64,000 bases of DNA from Ctena decussata (lineage: Eukaryota > Mollusca > Bivalvia > Lucinida > Lucinidae), in assembly GCA_963989385.1 (NCBI GenBank), contig OZ022502.1, positions 49,407,454 through 49,471,453 on the forward strand. The letters run 5' to 3'. Positions 59,905 through 64,000 of the stretch are shown piece after piece. A model generated the notes under the pieces. The model searched no databases. It was not told the DNA's origin and saw only the letters and a program-made list of their open reading frames with translations. How positions within the stretch are numbered: position 1 is the first letter of the stretch; each line of letters begins with the position of its first letter. The position numbers were made by a program, and so were the translations under genes.

Positions 59905-60082
59905 AGTTAAGGGATAACTGTCTTGAAATTGTCATTTGGGGAGGTAAATCATTGGGTTTATGGTCAGAAATTTTGTTTTACGGCAACGCACCAGTGAAGC
60001 CGTAAAATGCAATTTGCGACCATAAAACCGATGATTTACCTCCCCTAATGACAATTTTCAATACAATTATCCCCATTCTAAT
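59905..60082. repeat. Foldback element with long arms
   Basis: Nearly the whole 178 bp folds on itself: arms contain AATTGTCATT, GGGGAGGTAAATCAT, TTTATGGTC and TTTTACGGC and their complements, with a short loop at about 59985-59998. It is MITE-like, with no target duplication identified. The sequence 59406-59904 before and 60083-60829 after show nothing supportable. Confidence 0.7.
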
Positions 60083-60829
60083 GCACTTTGCCACATTTTC
60101 ATTTTTCATAATGTACTGTTTTGCACCCATTTCAAGCGCCTTCAGCAACGTAAAACCAAGCATCAGCCAATGAGAAGCCATGTTACTTTATGACGTTGGG
60201 TTTGCGACAATATGTCGCAGAATATACTGTCGCAAATTTTTGATGTTATCCAATCAGAAGTCGCGTTACATTCGGAAGTGCATCAGAATATACATTTACT
60301 TACAGATTGAACAACTTTCAGTTTAAGTACCATGTTTATTCTAAAGACTCCATAACTATGCCTGTACAGGAAGTTTCCTTAACCTAACTGATCATGCCGA
60401 TCTGTCCTCTCAGATTAAGGGAGGGCCTGAGTCTGTCCCCACAGTTCATATGACTAGTCTCACTATTACATTGTAATTGACATTGAAAACATTAAGTTTA
60501 AAATACATACTGTGTGGATGTGTGGTCTGATTGCCTAAAAGTAGGATGCCTGGGGGGTGGAGATAGGCAAGGGGATGAGGTTGGGTTTGAGTGGGGTGGA
60601 ACCTGAAGCAGTTTGAAGTTTTACAGACTTGAAACTTACAGAATCTGAGATACTTTATGACATACCCTGTTCTTTTGTGCAAGCTCATTCTGAAGCATTT
60701 TTATGCATGCACAGAATCTGAACTTTGAAAGGAATGAGTCAGTCCTTACAGTTTGTATTTGAAATTTAATGTTTTCAAATGTCAATTACAATGTAATAGT
60801 GAACTAGTCTGGAAATATTTCGTCATACT

Positions 60830-61343
60830 TAGAATAGTGGGTCAGTCTGACATGGCAATAAACCTTGTACTATTTGTAGGTCACTTTGGCCTATATTGAA
60901 TGTTCATGTTCCAGTGATTTTGCATTATATCTCCCTCAACATTTAATAGATTTGCATCATACTTGGGATTATGGGTCAGTTTGAGAGTGGGAATGACCTA
61001 ATACTATTTATATGTCACTTTGACCTATATAATGTATATTTTTCATGGTTTTTGATTTTGCCTCGTATCTCAGAAACTATTTAATGGATTTGAATCCTAT
61101 AAGAATTATGGGACACTATACTTATTTGGTACTACTTGTATTTGTATGTTCAGTGATGTTTGCCATATTTCTTTAAAACTGTGTCATAGTTTTGCATTTC
61201 ATTTGAGATAACAACTTAGTCTGCTACTGTAACATTTAATGACCTTATCCTATTTAGGTCAGAAGCTTCTAATATTTTGGTTCATGATTTTCTGACAAAG
61301 CACAAGGCAGGGGCATCAGGATACTTAAGACACTTTTCTTGTT
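60830..61343 (+). mobile_element. 5'-truncated group II element
   Basis: The core is of the same type as at 35740-36290 (GGGTCAGTTTGA, ACTTTGACCTATAT, TTTTGCCTCGTATCTCAGAA). The 3' end GGCAGGGGCATCAGGATAC ... ACTTTTCTTGTTC matches that of the element ending at 56797. No TTATGCCCC start is present. 61344-61832 has nothing recognised. Confidence 0.6.
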
Positions 61344-61832
61344 CTAGAGGAAGCAAAAATGGTCGTTTTTGATGTTGACAGTATACTTGGCACAGTTGCT
61401 ACAGCATTCCTATAGCTGCTGAATTCTCAGATTTTAAAGTATTTCAGTTAATCAAAGGAAGTGCTTGTAATAACCCAAAAAGTTTAACCAAAAAAGACCC
61501 TTATATGGGCATCTCCCTTACTTGGTTACTAGTCCCGCACCCCAAATAGGGAAAATGTGGTGTATGTCTTTTAAACAGCTGGATTTTGAATGTGATCTTT
61601 GTTGATAACAAAATATTGTAAATATTTCTAAAGAAACTATATCTTTTCAGTAGGTTTTAGCTTGTCATGACGAAAAAGAAAAAAACAAGGAAGGGCTATT
61701 ATTGCTTTTATGTCAACTTTTTTGTTTGTCATTCTCTGATAATAATGGATTCTTTCAAAGCTATAAAAAAGCTTTAATTTCATAGAATGAAAAAACCTGT
61801 TAAAAGCTTGTGGTTTAGTTTGTATAGCTTTT

Positions 61833-62340
61833 AGCTCACCTGAGTACAAACTGCTCAGCAGCTGATGATGAGCTATTAGTATAGGCCAGCTCACTCTAGC
61901 ATGTGTCTGTCATTATCCGTCTGTTCACATTCAACATCTCCTCTTAAACCACTTTGCCAGTTGTAATAAATTTCATATGAATGTTCCTTTGGTGGTACTG
62001 ACTGAAAGTTGTTCAAAGATCTGGAATCCTATCAGAACTGTGGTTGCTATGGCAACAAAATAAAAAAAAACAATAGGCAAAAACCACTAGCCAGATTTTA
62101 AAATAATTTGGCCAAAAAATTGCTAGCATGCGTGATCCTCTATAAAAGTTCTTCAAGGCATTTAAATTTGCCAAAAAAAAAATAGTGGCCATCTGGCCCT
62201 AATAGGGGTGGGGCAATTATAGCTAACTTCAGAAATCTTCTTATCAAAAATGAGCAGCTGGACTGTCAAAATATTTGTTCCTTGGGTGAGCCCCTACCAA
62301 AGCTGTTCAAGCCTGGATGTCTTTAAATAACATGCATGTG
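61833..62340 (+). mobile_element. Short group I element, decayed
   Basis: Starts AGCTCACCTGAGTACAAACT with a CTGCTCAGCAG hairpin and a CATCTCCTCTTAAACCACTT-type core; no clear terminal hairpin before the next group I element begins. Confidence 0.5.
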
Positions 62341-62360
62341 ACATGGGCTAGGCTATTTTT

Positions 62361-64000
62361 AGCTCACCTGAGCATGAAGTGCTCAAGGTGAGTCATTGTG
62401 ATCGATATTTGTCCATCGTTCGTCCGTCCGTCCGTCATCAACAATTTCTTCAAACAACATCTCCTCCTAGACCAGTAAGTCAATTTCAAAATAATTTCAC
62501 ACAAATGTTTCTGTTATAGCCCTGAACCAAAATTGCTGAAATGGTTCTGCTCCGCTGAACAAAATGGCCACCAGAGCTAAAAATAGAAAAACCTTTAAAC
62601 GACATCTCCTCTGAAGCCAATGGGTGGATTTCAAAAAAATTTCACAGAAATGTTCGACTAATGGCCCTGAATCAAAATTGCTAAAACGGTTCCATTCCTC
62701 TGAACAAAATGGCCGCCAGAGCTAAAAATAGAAATCTAAAAATAGAAAAACCTTTAAAAGACATCTTCTCTGAAGCCAATGGCTCGATTTCAAAATTATT
62801 TCACAGAAATGTTTGACTAATTGCCTTGAACCAAAATTGCTAAAACGGTTCCACTCCGCTGAACAAAATGGCCGCCAGAGCTAAAAATAAAAATAAATCT
62901 TAGAATGACACAGAGGGCACATTTTTGATCCAATCATCATGAAACTTTGTCAGAATGTTTATCTTAATGAAATCTAGACCAAGTGTGAAACTGGGTCATG
63001 TGGGGTCAAAAACGAGGTTACTAGGTCAAATCTTAGAAAAACCTTGTGTACAGTCCAGAGGGCACAGTTGTGATCCAGTCTTCATGAAACTTTGTCAGAA
63101 TGTTTATCCTTATACAATCTAGGCCAGGATTGAAACTGAGTGATGTGGGGTCAAAAACTAGGTCACTGTCAAATCTTAGAAAAACCTTGTGTACAGTCTA
63201 GAGGGCACATTTTTGATCCAATCATCATGAAACTTTGTCAGAATGTTTATCCTTATACAATCTAGGCCAGGATTGAAACTGAGTCATGTGGGGTCAAAAA
63301 CTAGGTCACTAGGTCAAATCTTAGAAAAACCTTGTGTACACTCTAGAGGGCACAGTTATGATCCAATTTTCATGAAACTTTGTCAGAATGCTTATCTTTA
63401 TGAAATCTAGACCAAATTTGAAACTGGGCCATGTCGGGTCAAAAACTAGGTCACTAGGTCAGGTCTCAGAAAAACCATGTGAATGACTAGAGGGCACAGT
63501 TTTGTTCCAGTCTTCATGAAACTTTGTCAAAAATTTTATCTCCAACAAATCTAGACCAAGGATGCAACTGGGTCATGTTGGATCAAAAACTAGGTTACTA
63601 GGTCAACCCTTAGAAAAACATTGTAGATGCTCTAGAGGGCACAGTTTTGGTTCAATCTTCATGAAGCTTTGTCAGAATGATTATCTTAATGAAATCTAGG
63701 CCAAGTTTGAAACTGGGTCTTGTCAGGTCAAAAACTAGGTCACTAGGTCAAATCATAGAAAAACCTTGTGTACACAATTGTGGCTTTATTTTGCATTGAA
63801 TCTTCATGAAATTTTGTCAGAATGATTATCTTCATGAAATGTAGGCCAAGTTTGAAACTGAATAATTTCTGATCAAAAACTAGATCGCCAGGTCAGATCT
63901 TAGAAAAACATTGTGTACACTCTAGAGGGCACAGTTTTGATCCAATCTGTATGAAACTTTGTCAGAGTATAGATTAGAAAGTGCAAAACTGTTGCAATTG
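62361..64000 (+). mobile_element. Group I element 8, mosaic core, runs off the window
   Basis: Left end AGCTCACCTGAGCATGAAGT with a CGTCCGTCCGTCC leader. About three units with AAATGGCCGCCAGAGC, then a switch at about 62900 to GGGCACAGTT-type units to the window end, the same order as in the elements at 9991 and 39297. Confidence 0.8.

Overview
This is a eukaryotic, AT-rich, extremely repeat-dense window, most likely from a bivalve mollusc and plausibly a venerid-like clam. The inference rests on several long elements built from tandem units of about 145-175 bp between conserved ends (the pearl / Helitron-like architecture known in bivalves), on tRNA-derived SINEs with 4-bp-periodic tails, and on a BIR-domain (IAP-type) gene, a family expanded in bivalves. 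Species was not established.

One convincing protein-coding gene is present, on the + strand from about 33.05 kb to at least 48.03 kb. Four exons join in phase: 33107-34240, 35114-35399, 42888-43039 and 47972-48026. Exons 2 and 3 together rebuild one complete BIR zinc-finger domain (C-x2-C-x16-H-x6-C), split by an intron at the glycine of the FFYTG motif. The first 440 or so residues are unrecognised, with a triplicated heptad and a basic nuclear-localisation-like stretch. A weak in-phase terminal exon lies at 59347-59405; the true 3' end may be outside the window.

Most of the rest is mobile DNA. Two groups of Helitron/Helentron-like non-autonomous elements dominate. Group I begins AGCTCACCTGAGC and ends with a GGGCC...GGCCC hairpin plus TCTTGTTT (8384-9990, 9991-11563, 11611-15521 on the minus strand, 17133-21545, 22023-22301, 24495-26848, 29418-32976, 39297-42020, 61833-62340, 62361-end). 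Group II begins with a TTATGCCCCC-type hairpin and ends with a different small hairpin plus CTAGTTT or CTTGTTT (22345-23335, 23521-27893, 28347-29256 minus, 36364-37740, 43083-44869, 53302-55723, 55756-56797, and a 3' part at 60830-61343). Their cores are tandem arrays, and different cores are found between the same ends.

Cut-and-paste elements have inserted into these: a long-armed Tc1/mariner copy with a broken transposase (17854-19450), a second TA-flanked element (54009-54926), a TTAA-flanked element nested inside a CAGTG element nested inside a group I element (14523-15031 in 14317-15054 in 11611-15521), an 881-bp element with repeated internal terminal motifs (12915-13795), and a TTA-flanked element carrying a 90-codon ORF (6306-7401). 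Three tRNA-derived SINE families are present, five copies of the first all in the + orientation, most with clear target-site duplications. A two-length minisatellite (29/21 bp units) sits at 51148-51855. Left of 8 kb and right of 57 kb no gene could be supported.
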